Positions 26,516-35,450 of a stretch of DNA of 64,000 nt are shown here, piece by piece. Under the pieces are notes generated by a model that worked only from the letters and a program-made list of their open reading frames with translations, was not told the DNA's origin and did not search any database. How positions within the stretch are numbered: position 1 is the first letter of the stretch; each line of letters starts with the position of its first letter. Origin of the DNA: an uncultured Collinsella sp. (GTDB taxonomy: Bacteria > Actinomycetota > Coriobacteriia > Coriobacteriales > Coriobacteriaceae); the NCBI GenBank assembly GCA_900754075.1, contig CAAEBN010000066.1:1-64000 (forward strand). Reading direction: 5' to 3'. A program made the translations under genes and the position numbers.

Positions 26516-27859
26516 ATGGCCAGTGACAACGGAAAGAGCTTCCTCGACAAGTTTGCCGAGGTCTCTGCGAAGGTGGGAAACCAGGTTCACCTGCGTTCCC
26601 TGCGTGACGCCTTCGCGACCATCACGCCGCTCTATATCCTTGCGGGTATCGCGGTTCTTATTAACAACGTCGTGTTCCCTCTGTTCCCGCTCGATGCGGC
26701 GGGCCTTGCCAACCTTCAGACGTGGGGTTCGGCAATTACGCTGGGCACCCTCAACGTCTCTGCCATTATCTTGGCCGGATTGATTGGCTACAGCCTCGCT
26801 AAGAACAAGCGTTTCGATAACCCGCTCGCTTGCGTGGTCGTCGCTATCTCTGCTTTCGTCATCATGATGCCGCAGCAGATCACCGCCTCGCTTGCCGCCA
26901 CGAGCCCGCTGCTCACCGACAAGATCACCTCCGCCGAGGTCACGGGCGCCCTTTCGACTGCCAACACCGGCACCAACGGTCTGTTCTCGGCTATTATCAT
27001 CGCCCTGCTTTCCGTCTCGCTCTTCATCAAGATTTCTGGCGTCGAGAAGCTCAAGGTTAAGCTGGGCGAGGGCGTGCCTCCCGCGGTCTCCAACTCCTTC
27101 AACGTCATGATCCCGATGCTGCTCAACCTCGCGATCTTCGCTCTTGCCGCAGCCCTGCTCGCCGTGTGCGCCGGCACCGATCTGTGCACCATCATCTCCA
27201 CGTGCATCTCCAACCCGCTCAAGAGCATCATGAACGCCGGTCCGTGGGCTGTTATCCTCATCTACACCCTTGCTAACCTGCTGTTCTGCGTCGGTATTCA
27301 CCAGTCCACCATCTCTGGCGCTACCGTCGAGCCGATCCTGACCATGCTCATCGTCGACAACATGGCTACCTTTGCCGCCGGTGGCACCATCCAGCCCGAT
27401 CACTACATGAACATGCAGATCGTTAACAGCTTCGCCCTCATCGGCGGCTCGGGCTGCACCCTCATGCTTCTGCTCGACACGCTCCTGTTCTCCAAGAACA
27501 AGGCTTCCGAGACCGTTTCCAAGATGGCTATCCTGCCTGGTCTGTTCAACATCAACGAGCCGGTTATCTACGGTTACCCCATCGTGTACAACCTGCCGCT
27601 CATGATCCCGTTCGTCCTTCTTCCCGATCTGTTCATCGGCATCACCTATGGCCTTACCTGCGCAGGCATCATCAGCCCCTGCATCGCCCAGGTGCCCTGG
27701 ACCATGCCTCCCGTCATCAATGCCCTGCTCGCTACGGGCTTTGACTGGCGCGCCGGCGTGTGGCAGGCTCTCGAGATTGTCATTGGCATGGCCGTCTACC
27801 TGCCCTTTATGAAGATTTCCGAGAAGGCAATCGCCAAGCAGGAGGCTCTCGCCGAGTAG
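26516..27859 (+). CDS. PTS IIC, cellobiose/lactose family
   Basis: Membrane permease of the lactose-cellobiose PTS family. The 447 residues hold about 8-10 hydrophobic segments and the substrate-loop signature near 345-360 (LPGLFNINEPVIYGYPIVYN), where the NEP motif contacts sugar. It lacks fused IIA or IIB domains; those are separate genes downstream. AGGAGCAATC precedes the ATG. Confidence 0.92.
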   Translation: MASDNGKSFLDKFAEVSAKVGNQVHLRSLRDAFATITPLYILAGIAVLINNVVFPLFPLDAAGLANLQTWGSAITLGTLNVSAIILAGLIGYSLAKNKRFDNPLACVVVAISAFVIMMPQQITASLAATSPLLTDKITSAEVTGALSTANTGTNGLFSAIIIALLSVSLFIKISGVEKLKVKLGEGVPPAVSNSFNVMIPMLLNLAIFALAAALLAVCAGTDLCTIISTCISNPLKSIMNAGPWAVILIYTLANLLFCVGIHQSTISGATVEPILTMLIVDNMATFAAGGTIQPDHYMNMQIVNSFALIGGSGCTLMLLLDTLLFSKNKASETVSKMAILPGLFNINEPVIYGYPIVYNLPLMIPFVLLPDLFIGITYGLTCAGIISPCIAQVPWTMPPVINALLATGFDWRAGVWQALEIVIGMAVYLPFMKISEKAIAKQEALAE

Positions 27860-27888
27860 AACGCCTAACGTTCGTCCCTTTCACCTTT

Positions 27889-27919
27889 GCGGGCGCCGGT
27901 ACGCGGTGCCGGTGCCCGC
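27889..27919 (+). terminator. Hairpin between IIC and IIB genes
   Basis: GCGGGCGCCGGTAC pairs with GTGCCGGTGCCCGC (loop GCG). No T run follows, so it is more likely an RNA-processing or stability element within the operon than a terminator. Confidence 0.5.
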
Positions 27920-28020
27920 GGCTCTCTCCCTTGCGTAAAGATACAGGGGAGCGGGCACAATAGCCGCAAGGAATACAACCAGTTGTCGTCTGCGCGCCGC
28001 GCAGTTATAAGGAGGAAACC

Positions 28021-28323
28021 ATGAAGAAGATCATGCTCTGCTGCAATGCCGGCATGTCCACGAGCCTGCTGGTCCAGAAGATGCAGGCCGAGGTTGCAAA
28101 CCGTGGTCTGGATATTGAGGTCGAGGCTCGTCCCATGAACGAGGCCCACGATCACCTGGACGAGTGCGACATGTTGCTGCTTGGTCCGCAGATCGGCTAC
28201 ACCAAGGGCGATTTTGAGAAGGAGGCCGCCGGTCGTTTTCCGGTCGAGGTCATCAACATGGTCGACTACGGCCGCATGAACGCTGCCGGCATCATCGACC
28301 ACTGCGTCAGCGTGATGGGCTAG
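28021..28323 (+). CDS. PTS IIB, cellobiose type
   Basis: Cytoplasmic phosphocarrier of 100 residues. The P-loop MKKIMLCCNAGMSTSLL carries the phospho-Cys (Cys8), and the family LLGPQIGY motif is at about residue 57. It receives phosphate from the IIA encoded next and passes it to sugar bound to IIC. AAGGAGGAAACC precedes the ATG. Confidence 0.93.
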   Translation: MKKIMLCCNAGMSTSLLVQKMQAEVANRGLDIEVEARPMNEAHDHLDECDMLLLGPQIGYTKGDFEKEAAGRFPVEVINMVDYGRMNAAGIIDHCVSVMG

Positions 28324-28332
28324 GTGCTCCGC

Positions 28333-28665
28333 ATGGAGGATATGAACGAACTGCAGATGACCTGCTTCGAGATCATCAGCTACGTCGGTACCGCCAAGAG
28401 CATGTACATCAATGCCGTGCAAAAGGCCAAGGAGGGCGATTTTGACGCCGCCGAGGAGCTTATCAAGCAGGGCGACGAGGCCTATAACGGTGGCCACGAT
28501 GTTCACATGGGGCTTCTGAAGAAGGAGGCCAACGGCGAGCGTAACGGCGAGGCCCCGTTGATTCTGCTGCATGCCGAGGACCAGATGGCCGGTACCGAGA
28601 CCATGCGCGTCATGGCGACGGAGCTCATCGAGATTCACAAGCAGCTGCAGGTACTTCAGGCCTAG
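28333..28665 (+). CDS. PTS IIA, lactose/cellobiose type
   Basis: A ~110-residue all-helical phosphocarrier. MTCFEIISYVGTAKSMYINAVQKA and the phospho-His region LILLHAEDQMAGTETMRVMA match the lactose/cellobiose IIA family; the usual HAQDH reads HAEDQ here. It lies 9 bp after the IIB stop. Starts at 28333 and 28342 are both possible; the ribosome site is weak for each, so coupling to IIB translation is likely. A terminator follows at 28724. Confidence 0.9.
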   Translation: MEDMNELQMTCFEIISYVGTAKSMYINAVQKAKEGDFDAAEELIKQGDEAYNGGHDVHMGLLKKEANGERNGEAPLILLHAEDQMAGTETMRVMATELIEIHKQLQVLQA

Positions 28666-28723
28666 TCGGCGTTATCGCCGCGATGGGCCGTGCGGTCCAA
28701 CAGACAACACAGTCCCTTTGACG

Positions 28724-28761
28724 GGCGCCGGGAGTCTCCGCCTCCCGGCGCCTTTATATTT
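28724..28761 (+). terminator. Terminator of the beta-glucoside PTS operon
   Basis: Stem GGCGCCGGGAG / CTCCCGGCGCC, loop TCTCCGC, then TTTATATTT. Confidence 0.85.
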
Positions 28762-28906
28762 GGGGAAGGTCTTGCGCGACCTATTAAGCGACCATTCGCG
28801 TTTCCCCAGATAAAGCCTGCCAAAACAAACCTGTCCCTTTTTGGTAGGTTTTTGCCTTGGGAGCGGTACCATACAGGCAATGTTTAAACGAGAAAGGTGG
28901 GCTCCC

Positions 28907-29860
28907 ATGGAACCTAAGCAGTACTACATCGGCATCGACGTCGGCGGCACCTCGGTTAAGGAGGGCCTGTTCGACGAGGACGGCAACCTGCTTGCCAAGG
29001 CCAGCGTGCCCACGCCTCCCATCGTTGACGCTGCGGGCTTTGCCGCGGTGACCGAGGCTATCGACCAGGTGGTCGCCAAGGCGCAGATTCCGCGTGCCTT
29101 TGTGGCGGGCATTGGCCTGGCCGTTCCGTGCCCCATCCCGGCATCGGGCGATGCCAAGGTCAAGGCCAACATTGCCATTAACCTGCCCGAGCTGAGGATC
29201 GCCATTCAAAAGCACTGCCCCGACGCGGTCGTTAAGTACGAGAACGATGCCAACGCCGCTGCCATGGGCGAGGCCTGGCTCGGTTCTGCCAAGGGCGTGC
29301 AGAACGTCGTGATGGTCACCATCGGTACCGGCGTGGGCGGCGGCGTAATCGTCAACGGCGACGTGGTATCGGGCGTTGTGGGCGCCGGCGGTGAGATTGG
29401 CCACATGTGCCTGAACCCGGCTGAGGAGCGCACCTGCGGCTGTGGCGGCCATGGCCATCTGGAGCAGTATTCCAGCGCCACTGGCGTGGTGAGCAACTAC
29501 CTTGCTGAGTGCGAGAAAGCGGGCGTCGAGCCCATCGAGCTCACCGGTCCCTCCGATTCCAAGGACGTGTTCCAGGCCTGCCGCGAGGGTGACAAGCTCG
29601 CGCTTGCCGCGGCCGATACCATGGCCGACTATCTCGGCCGTGCTCTGGCGCTTATTGCCAACGTGGTCGACCCCGAGATGTTCCTGATCGGTGGCGGTGC
29701 GTCTGCCTCGGCCGATGTCTACCTCGATAAGGTTCGCGAGCACTTTAAGCAATACGCGCTTTCCGCCTCGCGCGAGACGCCCATTAAGGTCGCTTCGCTC
29801 GGAAACGACGCCGGCATCATCGGTGCCGCCTACGTAGCCCTGCGCGCCGCCGGTAAATAG
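28907..29860 (+). CDS. ROK-family glucokinase
   Basis: Phosphorylates glucose (or a related sugar) with ATP. The 317 residues have the N-terminal phosphate loop GIDVGGTSVKEGL, the sugar-binding ENDANAAAMGEA (about 116), GTGVGGGVIVNGDV and the ROK zinc motif GHMCLNPAEERTCGCGGHGHLEQYSS (written in relatives as CxCGxxGC-like). It stands alone after the PTS operon terminator and would handle the free glucose released by the GH1 enzyme. ATG 28907 follows AGAAAGGTGGGCTCCC; ATG 28880 is an alternative adding 9 residues. Confidence 0.9.
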   Translation: MEPKQYYIGIDVGGTSVKEGLFDEDGNLLAKASVPTPPIVDAAGFAAVTEAIDQVVAKAQIPRAFVAGIGLAVPCPIPASGDAKVKANIAINLPELRIAIQKHCPDAVVKYENDANAAAMGEAWLGSAKGVQNVVMVTIGTGVGGGVIVNGDVVSGVVGAGGEIGHMCLNPAEERTCGCGGHGHLEQYSSATGVVSNYLAECEKAGVEPIELTGPSDSKDVFQACREGDKLALAAADTMADYLGRALALIANVVDPEMFLIGGGASASADVYLDKVREHFKQYALSASRETPIKVASLGNDAGIIGAAYVALRAAGK

Positions 29861-29992
29861 TCGGTGCAAAGGGGGCAGACTTCGCCCCAACACTTGCCCC
29901 AAAATATGCCGTGGCCCTTCCGTCTGCGAAGGCTCGGCATCGGCGTGCTACCATAGCTACGTCCAAGTACACATATCAAGTGGAGGATATCC

Positions 29993-30916
29993 ATGGCAAA
30001 CGTTCTTGTCTTTGGTCACCAGAACCCCGATAACGACGCCATCATGAGCGCCGTCGTCCTGTCCCAGCTGCTCAACCAGGTTGAGTATGCCGGCAACACC
30101 TACGAGGCCTGCGCCCTTGGTCAGCTTCCGGCCGAGTCCGCCAAGCTGCTCGCCGACGCCGGCATCGCCGAGCCCCGCGTGATCGAGTCCGTCGAGGCCG
30201 GTCAGCTCGTCGTCCTCACCGACCACAACGAGTCTGCCCAGTCCGTCGCCGGCCTTAAGGACGCCACGGTCTTTGGCGTTGTCGATCATCACCGCATCGG
30301 CGACTTCGAGACCGCCGGCCCGCTGCACTACATCTGCCTGCCCTGGGGCTCCAGCTGCACCATCGTCACCAAGCTCGCCGGCGTGCTCGGCGTTGAGCTT
30401 TCCGACGTCCAGGCTAAGCTGCTGCTCTCGGCCATGATGACCGACACGCTCATGCTCAAGAGCCCCACCACCACCGATGTCGACCGCGCCGTCGCCGCCA
30501 AGCTCGGCGAGCAGGTGGGCGTCGACCCGGTCAAGTTTGGCATGGAGGTCTTCCTCACCCGTCCGTCCGGCTCCTTTACCGCTGCCGAGATGGTCGGCAA
30601 CGACATCAAGATGTTCGAGCCCGCCGGCAAGAAGCTGCTCATCGGCCAGTACGAGACTGTCGACAAGACCCGCGCACTCGGCATGATCGACGAGATTCGC
30701 GAGGCCATGCGCGCCTACGCTGCCGAGAAGGGCGCTGACGGCATTGTCCTGTGCATCACCGACATCATGGAGGAGGGCTCGCAGGTCCTGCTCGAGGGCG
30801 AGACCGAGGCCGCTCAGAAGGGCCTGGGCATTGCCGACGAGCACGACGGCGTCTGGATGCCGGGCGTCCTCTCCCGTAAGAAGCAGGTCGCTGCCCCCAT
30901 CATGGCCGCCTGCTAG
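29993..30916 (+). CDS. ppaC: Manganese-dependent inorganic pyrophosphatase
   Basis: Family II (DHH) pyrophosphatase of 307 residues, hydrolysing PPi to drive biosynthesis. Metal-binding sites are NPDNDAI (Asp pair), LTDHNE, VVDHHRIGDFE, and the C-terminal substrate motif SRKKQVAAPI is present. No CBS domains are inserted, so it is the short unregulated form. GTGGAGGATATCC precedes the ATG; a strong terminator follows. Monocistronic. Confidence 0.95.
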   Translation: MANVLVFGHQNPDNDAIMSAVVLSQLLNQVEYAGNTYEACALGQLPAESAKLLADAGIAEPRVIESVEAGQLVVLTDHNESAQSVAGLKDATVFGVVDHHRIGDFETAGPLHYICLPWGSSCTIVTKLAGVLGVELSDVQAKLLLSAMMTDTLMLKSPTTTDVDRAVAAKLGEQVGVDPVKFGMEVFLTRPSGSFTAAEMVGNDIKMFEPAGKKLLIGQYETVDKTRALGMIDEIREAMRAYAAEKGADGIVLCITDIMEEGSQVLLEGETEAAQKGLGIADEHDGVWMPGVLSRKKQVAAPIMAAC

Positions 30917-30935
30917 GTTTAGTTCACTAAACGCC

Positions 30936-30976
30936 ACGACCGGATCGCGGACGCCCCGCGCTCCGGTCGTTTTTTG
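30936..30976 (+). terminator. Terminator of ppaC
   Basis: ACGACCGGA / TCCGGTCGT stem enclosing a second GCGG...CCGC hairpin, then TTTTTT. Confidence 0.9.
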
Positions 30977-31183
30977 TGCATGGCGCCGCGTCGTCTCTTG
31001 GACAGGCGTGCCCGTGCCGTTGGGCAAATAATGTTCAACCTGTGGTTCCGCTTTTCGGCCACGCCTGCGTGCTTGTCGTGCAGGGTAGGCTAGATGCAAG
31101 CGTAATACGTTAGAGCGCGGCGCCGCCACTTGGGCGGGCCGTGCTTTTTTAAGACGGGAGCCTTCCCGTGAAAGGAGCCGCCC

Positions 31184-32542
31184 ATGGCAGCACCCGAGCA
31201 GCTGTTCAACGTCCGTGAGCGCAAGCGTTTTGAGCGTCACGACATCTGGGAGCGCATCGCCGAGAACGGCACGATTTCCGCCGCCGTCATGGTCTTCGCC
31301 GCCATCGCCGCCGTCATTTGCGCCAATACCGATGCCTACGAGGCCATCCATCACTTTTTGGAGACCCCGCTGTATGTGGGTCTGGGCAACTTTACGGCCG
31401 GTCTCACCGTTGAGCTTTTCGTCAACGACTTCCTCATGGCGATTTTCTTTTTGCTGGTGGGCATTGAGCTTAAGTACGAGATGACGGTCGGCGAGCTCAA
31501 GAATCCGCGCCAGGCCATGCTTCCCATGCTGGCGGCCGTGGGCGGCGTCGTCGTTCCCGCCTGCATCTACCTGATCTTTAACCATGCCGGCGCCCGCAAC
31601 GGTTGGGCCATCCCCATGGCAACCGATATTGCCTTTGCGCTGGGCGTGCTATCGCTTTTGGGCAACCGCGTGCCCAACGGCGTGCGCGTGTTCTTCTCGA
31701 CGCTCGCCATTGCCGACGACCTCATCTCCATCGCCGCCATCGCCATCTTCTACGGTCAGAGCCCCAATCCGTTTTGGTTGGGCGCCGCCGCGCTTGTGAC
31801 CTGCGCGCTCGTGTGGCTCAACAAGACGCAGCATTACCGCCTCGCCCCGTATTCGGTACTGGGTCTGCTGTTGTGGTTCTGCATGTTCAAGAGCGGCGTG
31901 CACGCTACGCTTGCTGGCGTCATCTTGGCCTTTACCATCCCGGCCAAGTGCGGTGTTAAGCTCGATAGCCTCACTGATTGGTTGGGCGAGTGCCTGCCGC
32001 TGCTCGATGACCGCTACGACGACGAGGCGCACATCTTGGGCCAGCATGACTTTACCGTCTCGACCACCAGGGTCGAGCGCGTCATGCACCGCGTGACCCC
32101 GCCACTCATCCGCATGGAGCGTCTGATCTCCACGCCGGTCAACTTTGTGATTCTGCCGATCTTTGCGTTCGTGAACGCGCAGGTTCGCCTGGTGGGCGTG
32201 GACATGAGCACACTGCTCACCGACCCGGTGACGCTCGGCGTGTACTTTGGCATGCTGCTGGGCAAGCCGATTGGTATCTTTGGCATGACGTTTGCCCTGG
32301 TTAAGTTTAGGGTCTGCGAGCTGCCGCACAATGTCAACTGGCACATGATTGCCGGTGTGGGCATTCTGGGCGGCATCGGCTTCACCATGTCGATCCTCAT
32401 CAGCGGCCTTGCCTTCCCGACGGCCCAGTTTGAGGTTCTGGCTGCCAAGGCCGCTATCCTTGCCGGTTCGGTCACCGCTGCCGTGCTCGGTATGATCTAC
32501 ATGAGCGTGGTCTGCAAACACCCCGCGCCCAAAGACAAGTAA
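31184..32542 (+). CDS. nhaA: Na+/H+ antiporter NhaA
   Basis: Membrane antiporter of 452 residues that exports Na+ in exchange for protons. Family blocks are NDFLMAIFFLLVGIELKYE, the IPMATDIAFALGVLSLLG helix, the paired aspartates in STLAIADDLISIAAIAIFYG (the ion-binding site) and ILGGIGFTMSILISGLAF near the end. It has about 12 hydrophobic segments and a hydrophilic ~45-residue stretch in the middle (EC LPLLDDRYDDEAHILGQH region). AAAGGAG precedes the ATG. Monocistronic; a stable hairpin lies in its leader (ACGGGAGCCTTCCCGTG). Confidence 0.95.
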   Translation: MAAPEQLFNVRERKRFERHDIWERIAENGTISAAVMVFAAIAAVICANTDAYEAIHHFLETPLYVGLGNFTAGLTVELFVNDFLMAIFFLLVGIELKYEMTVGELKNPRQAMLPMLAAVGGVVVPACIYLIFNHAGARNGWAIPMATDIAFALGVLSLLGNRVPNGVRVFFSTLAIADDLISIAAIAIFYGQSPNPFWLGAAALVTCALVWLNKTQHYRLAPYSVLGLLLWFCMFKSGVHATLAGVILAFTIPAKCGVKLDSLTDWLGECLPLLDDRYDDEAHILGQHDFTVSTTRVERVMHRVTPPLIRMERLISTPVNFVILPIFAFVNAQVRLVGVDMSTLLTDPVTLGVYFGMLLGKPIGIFGMTFALVKFRVCELPHNVNWHMIAGVGILGGIGFTMSILISGLAFPTAQFEVLAAKAAILAGSVTAAVLGMIYMSVVCKHPAPKDK

Positions 32543-32559
32543 AAGCACATACAAGTTTG

Positions 32560-32597
32560 AAAACGCCGCCTGTGAACACCATCACAGGCGGCGTTTT
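32560..32597. terminator. Terminator of nhaA
   Basis: Perfect 16-bp stem AAAACGCCGCCTGTGA / TCACAGGCGGCGTTTT; A and T runs allow use in both directions. Confidence 0.9.
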
Positions 32598-32628
32598 AGT
32601 CATTGGGGACGTTCTTAAATGACTAGGT

Positions 32629-32883
32629 TTATTCCACCGTTCCGTAGACGGCGCCCCAGCCGTGGGCGGCCAAGGCGGAGTTGAGCTGGTCGCAAAGCGA
32701 TTGGCGGTCGTAGTAGCCGGGCGGCAATAGGTTCACGATTTCCATGAGATCGGGCGCCAGGTCCAAGATTTCGGCCTGTACGATCAGATCCAGGCGGTCG
32801 ATGGCGCGGCGGTCGTAAAACAGTCCGTCGACCAGGCGCTGCAGGTCGCCGAATTCCTCGGCCTGGAACGATCCGTATTCCAT
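32629..32883 (-). CDS. Small conserved protein of unknown function
   Basis: An 84-residue acidic soluble protein I do not recognise (starts MEYGSFQAEEFGDLQRLVDG; contains LVQAEILDLAPDLMEIVNLL and PPGYYDRQSLCDQLNSALA). It is probably helical. ATG 32883 is preferred to the longer frame because AAGGAGG lies 7 bp upstream on the minus strand. It converges with nhaA and is divergent from the aminotransferase gene. Its stop lies directly beside a GGACGTTC-type hairpin (32597-32625). Confidence 0.6.
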   Translation of the reverse strand: MEYGSFQAEEFGDLQRLVDGLFYDRRAIDRLDLIVQAEILDLAPDLMEIVNLLPPGYYDRQSLCDQLNSALAAHGWGAVYGTVE

Positions 32884-33032
32884 AGTGCCTCCTTGGGCGC
32901 CCCACGCCGGCATGCGCGGCGATTCATAATTCATTGCGATGAACTTAATCTATCACGGCTTCATGCCGTTGCGGCGGTGGCGGTCTATACTTAGACGAAC
33001 TGCAACGTCCCGCTTCGCGAAAGGTCGCACCC

Positions 33033-34337
33033 ATGCAGACGATCTACCAGAAGATGGAAACCACCGAACTCGATGCCGCCATCGAGGCGCTCAAAGCCGA
33101 GGTCGCCGAGGTCAAGGCCAAGGGCCTGGCGCTCGACATGGCCCGCGGCAAGCCGTCGCCCTCCCAGGTGGACATCTCTCGACCCATGCTCGATATCCTC
33201 AATGCCGATGCCGATCTGCACGACGGCAACGTCGACTGCTCAAACTACGGTTGCTTTGAGGGCATTCCCTCGGCACGCAAGCTGGCGGGGGAGTTCCTGG
33301 GTTGCCCTGCCGAGCAGACGCTCGTACTGGGTTCGTCGAGCCTTCTGATCGAGCACGATATCGCCGGCATGTTTTGGCGCTGCGGTTCGTGCGGCAGCGA
33401 GCCTTGGGAGGCTTACGAGGCCGCGCACGACGGCAAGAAAGTCAAGTTCCTGTGCCCTGTTCCCGGCTACGACCGTCACTTTGGCATCACCGCCGACCTG
33501 GGTATCGAGAATGTCCCCGTCGCGATGACCGACAACGGCCCCGACATGGACGAGGTCGAGCGTCTGGTTGCCTCCGACGACTCCATCAAGGGCATCTGGT
33601 GCGTGCCCAAGTATTCCAACCCCACGGGCATCACCTTTAGCGAGGACACCGTGCGTCGCCTGGTCGAGATGCCCACGGCCGCGCCCGATTTCCGCATCTT
33701 CTGGGACAACGCCTACTGCGTGCACGACCTGTACGACGAGACCGACGAGCTCGCCAATATCTTCGACCTCGCTCGCGCGGCGGGCACCGAGGACCGCGTG
33801 GTGGCTTTTGCCTCGACGTCCAAGATTACCTTCCCGGGCGCCGGCATCGGCTTCATCGGTGCGAGCCCCGCGGTCATCGCCGAGTTCTCCAAGCGCCTGA
33901 AGGCCGGCCTCATCAGCGCCGACAAGCTCAACCAGCTGCGCCACGTGCGCTTCCTTCCCACCATCGAGGCGGTCAAGGAGCACATGAAAAAGCATGCCGA
34001 GTTCCTGCGTCCGCGCTTTGAGGCCGTTGAGCGCAAGCTCACCGAGGGCCTGGGCGATACGGGCTGTGCCACCTGGACGCACCCCCGCGGCGGCTACTTT
34101 GTAAGCTTCGATGGTCCCGAGGGCTCGGCCCAGAAGGTCGCCGCGCTTTGCGCCGACCTGGGCGTCAAGCTCACGCCGGCCGGTGCCACCTGGCCCTATG
34201 GCAAGGATCCGCGCGATACCAACATCCGTATTGCGCCGAGCTATCCCACGGTCGAGGACCTGGAGGCCGCGCTCGACGTGCTGGTGCTGGCCGTTAAGCT
34301 TGTCGCTGCCGAGCTTGCTCGTGCCGAGCGCGCCTAA
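33033..34337 (+). CDS. Aspartate aminotransferase, type Ic
   Basis: PLP enzyme of 434 residues that likely moves an amino group between aspartate and 2-oxoglutarate. It belongs to the group also called Asp_aminotransf (actinobacterial AspT-like): DMARGKPSPSQVDISRPMLD near the start, PKYSNPTGITFS, FRIFWDNAYCVHDLYD and the Schiff-base Lys in FASTSKITFPGAGIGFIG. The C-terminal half has WTHPRGGYFVSFD and NIRIAPSYPTVEDLE. GCGAAAGGTCGCACCC precedes the ATG. Monocistronic as far as visible. Confidence 0.88.
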   Translation: MQTIYQKMETTELDAAIEALKAEVAEVKAKGLALDMARGKPSPSQVDISRPMLDILNADADLHDGNVDCSNYGCFEGIPSARKLAGEFLGCPAEQTLVLGSSSLLIEHDIAGMFWRCGSCGSEPWEAYEAAHDGKKVKFLCPVPGYDRHFGITADLGIENVPVAMTDNGPDMDEVERLVASDDSIKGIWCVPKYSNPTGITFSEDTVRRLVEMPTAAPDFRIFWDNAYCVHDLYDETDELANIFDLARAAGTEDRVVAFASTSKITFPGAGIGFIGASPAVIAEFSKRLKAGLISADKLNQLRHVRFLPTIEAVKEHMKKHAEFLRPRFEAVERKLTEGLGDTGCATWTHPRGGYFVSFDGPEGSAQKVAALCADLGVKLTPAGATWPYGKDPRDTNIRIAPSYPTVEDLEAALDVLVLAVKLVAAELARAERA

Positions 34338-34403
34338 CGCCTAGGGCCCCGCAAGTCCGCGCCCAGTACTATCCGCACTTTCGATACGTAAAGGAGCGTA
34401 TAC

Positions 34404-34718
34404 ATGGATTTGGGTATTTCCACCAACCCCACGCCGGAGATCTACACCATTAAGGTAACCGGCGAGATCGATATCTCTAACGCCGATAGCCTGCGCAATG
34501 CTATCGACCTGGCGCTCGAGCAGCCCACTGAGGCCGTTGAGCTCGATTTTGCCCAGGTGAGCTACATCGATTCGACGGGCATTGGCGTGCTCGTGGGCGC
34601 CGCGCACCACGCGGACGACCACGGTAAGCGCTTTAGCTGCACTAATGTGCAGCCCCAGGTGATGCGCGTGGTTCAGCTGCTGGGCGTCGACCAGGAGATT
34701 TCGATCACGGCGGCATAA
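34404..34718 (+). CDS. STAS-domain anti-sigma factor antagonist
   Basis: A 104-residue single-domain STAS protein. The core VELDFAQVSYIDSTGIGVLVGAAHHA holds the conserved serine/threonine (DST) that anti-sigma kinases phosphorylate. It probably frees a sigma factor or controls a membrane partner, as SpoIIAA/RsbV-like proteins do. No anti-sigma kinase or sigma gene is next to it. AAAGGAGCGTATAC precedes the ATG. Confidence 0.9.
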   Translation: MDLGISTNPTPEIYTIKVTGEIDISNADSLRNAIDLALEQPTEAVELDFAQVSYIDSTGIGVLVGAAHHADDHGKRFSCTNVQPQVMRVVQLLGVDQEISITAA

Positions 34719-34871
34719 TCTTTGCCCCCAAAAGGGCGTGCCGTTTGGCATATGTTTGTGATGCGCTCGGACGTTTTGGCGTCCGGGCGCTATACTTGAC
34801 CGAATGAATAGACGAGTTCCGGCCGAATGGCGCGGTGCGGGCTCGACTCACATCGAGCCTTGGAGGTATGT

Positions 34872-35450
34872 GTGTTTGGTATTGGAGAGGGTGAGCTCGC
34901 GATCATCGTGGTCTTCGGCTTTTTGCTGTTTGGCCCGGATAAGCTCCCACAGATGGGCCGCACGATCGGCCGTGCCATTCGTCAGTTCCGCGAGACGCAG
35001 GAAAAGATGACGGCCGTTGTTCAGTCCGAGATCATCGATCCGGTAAGCGAGGCCGCGTCGGCCCCGGTCAAGCCCAAGAAGGCTGCTGTCGATGACGATT
35101 CCGATGCGGACGAGGATGCCGTCGAGGCGGCCGCGCCCGCAAAGAAGGAGACCTTTGCCGAGCGTCGCGCCCGCCTTGCCGCCGAGAAGGCCGCAAGCGA
35201 GGGTGCCACCGAGGGCGAAGGCGCTGCTGATGAGGCCGAGCCCGCCAAGGCCGAGCCTGCCGCTGCCACCGTCGAGCCCGAGCCTGCTGCAGAGCCGGAG
35301 CCCGAGCCCGAGCTGGCAGAGCCCACGACGGCTGACCTCTACGCTCGTCGTCCCCGCAAGCGCAAGGCCGTCGTCGACCAGCTCGCTCGCGAGCTCGAGG
35401 CCGAGGACGACGCTGCTGCCGCCGACGCCCCGAAGGGAGGCGATGAGTAA
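34872..35450 (+). CDS. tatA: Twin-arginine translocase TatA/TatB-type subunit
   Basis: Membrane component of the Tat pathway for folded proteins. A single N-terminal helix (about 6-21, GELAIIVVFGFLLFGPDKLP with the FGP hinge) and amphipathic helix (MGRTIGRAIRQFRETQEKM) mark TatA/B; whether it acts as A or B is not certain. The protein (192 residues) has a long Ala/Glu/Pro-rich tail (EPEPAAEPEPEPELAEPTT) that is much longer than usual. GTG 34872 follows GGAGG by 5 bp. Its stop overlaps the tatC start by one base (TAATG). Confidence 0.9.
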   Translation: MFGIGEGELAIIVVFGFLLFGPDKLPQMGRTIGRAIRQFRETQEKMTAVVQSEIIDPVSEAASAPVKPKKAAVDDDSDADEDAVEAAAPAKKETFAERRARLAAEKAASEGATEGEGAADEAEPAKAEPAAATVEPEPAAEPEPEPELAEPTTADLYARRPRKRKAVVDQLARELEAEDDAAAADAPKGGDE

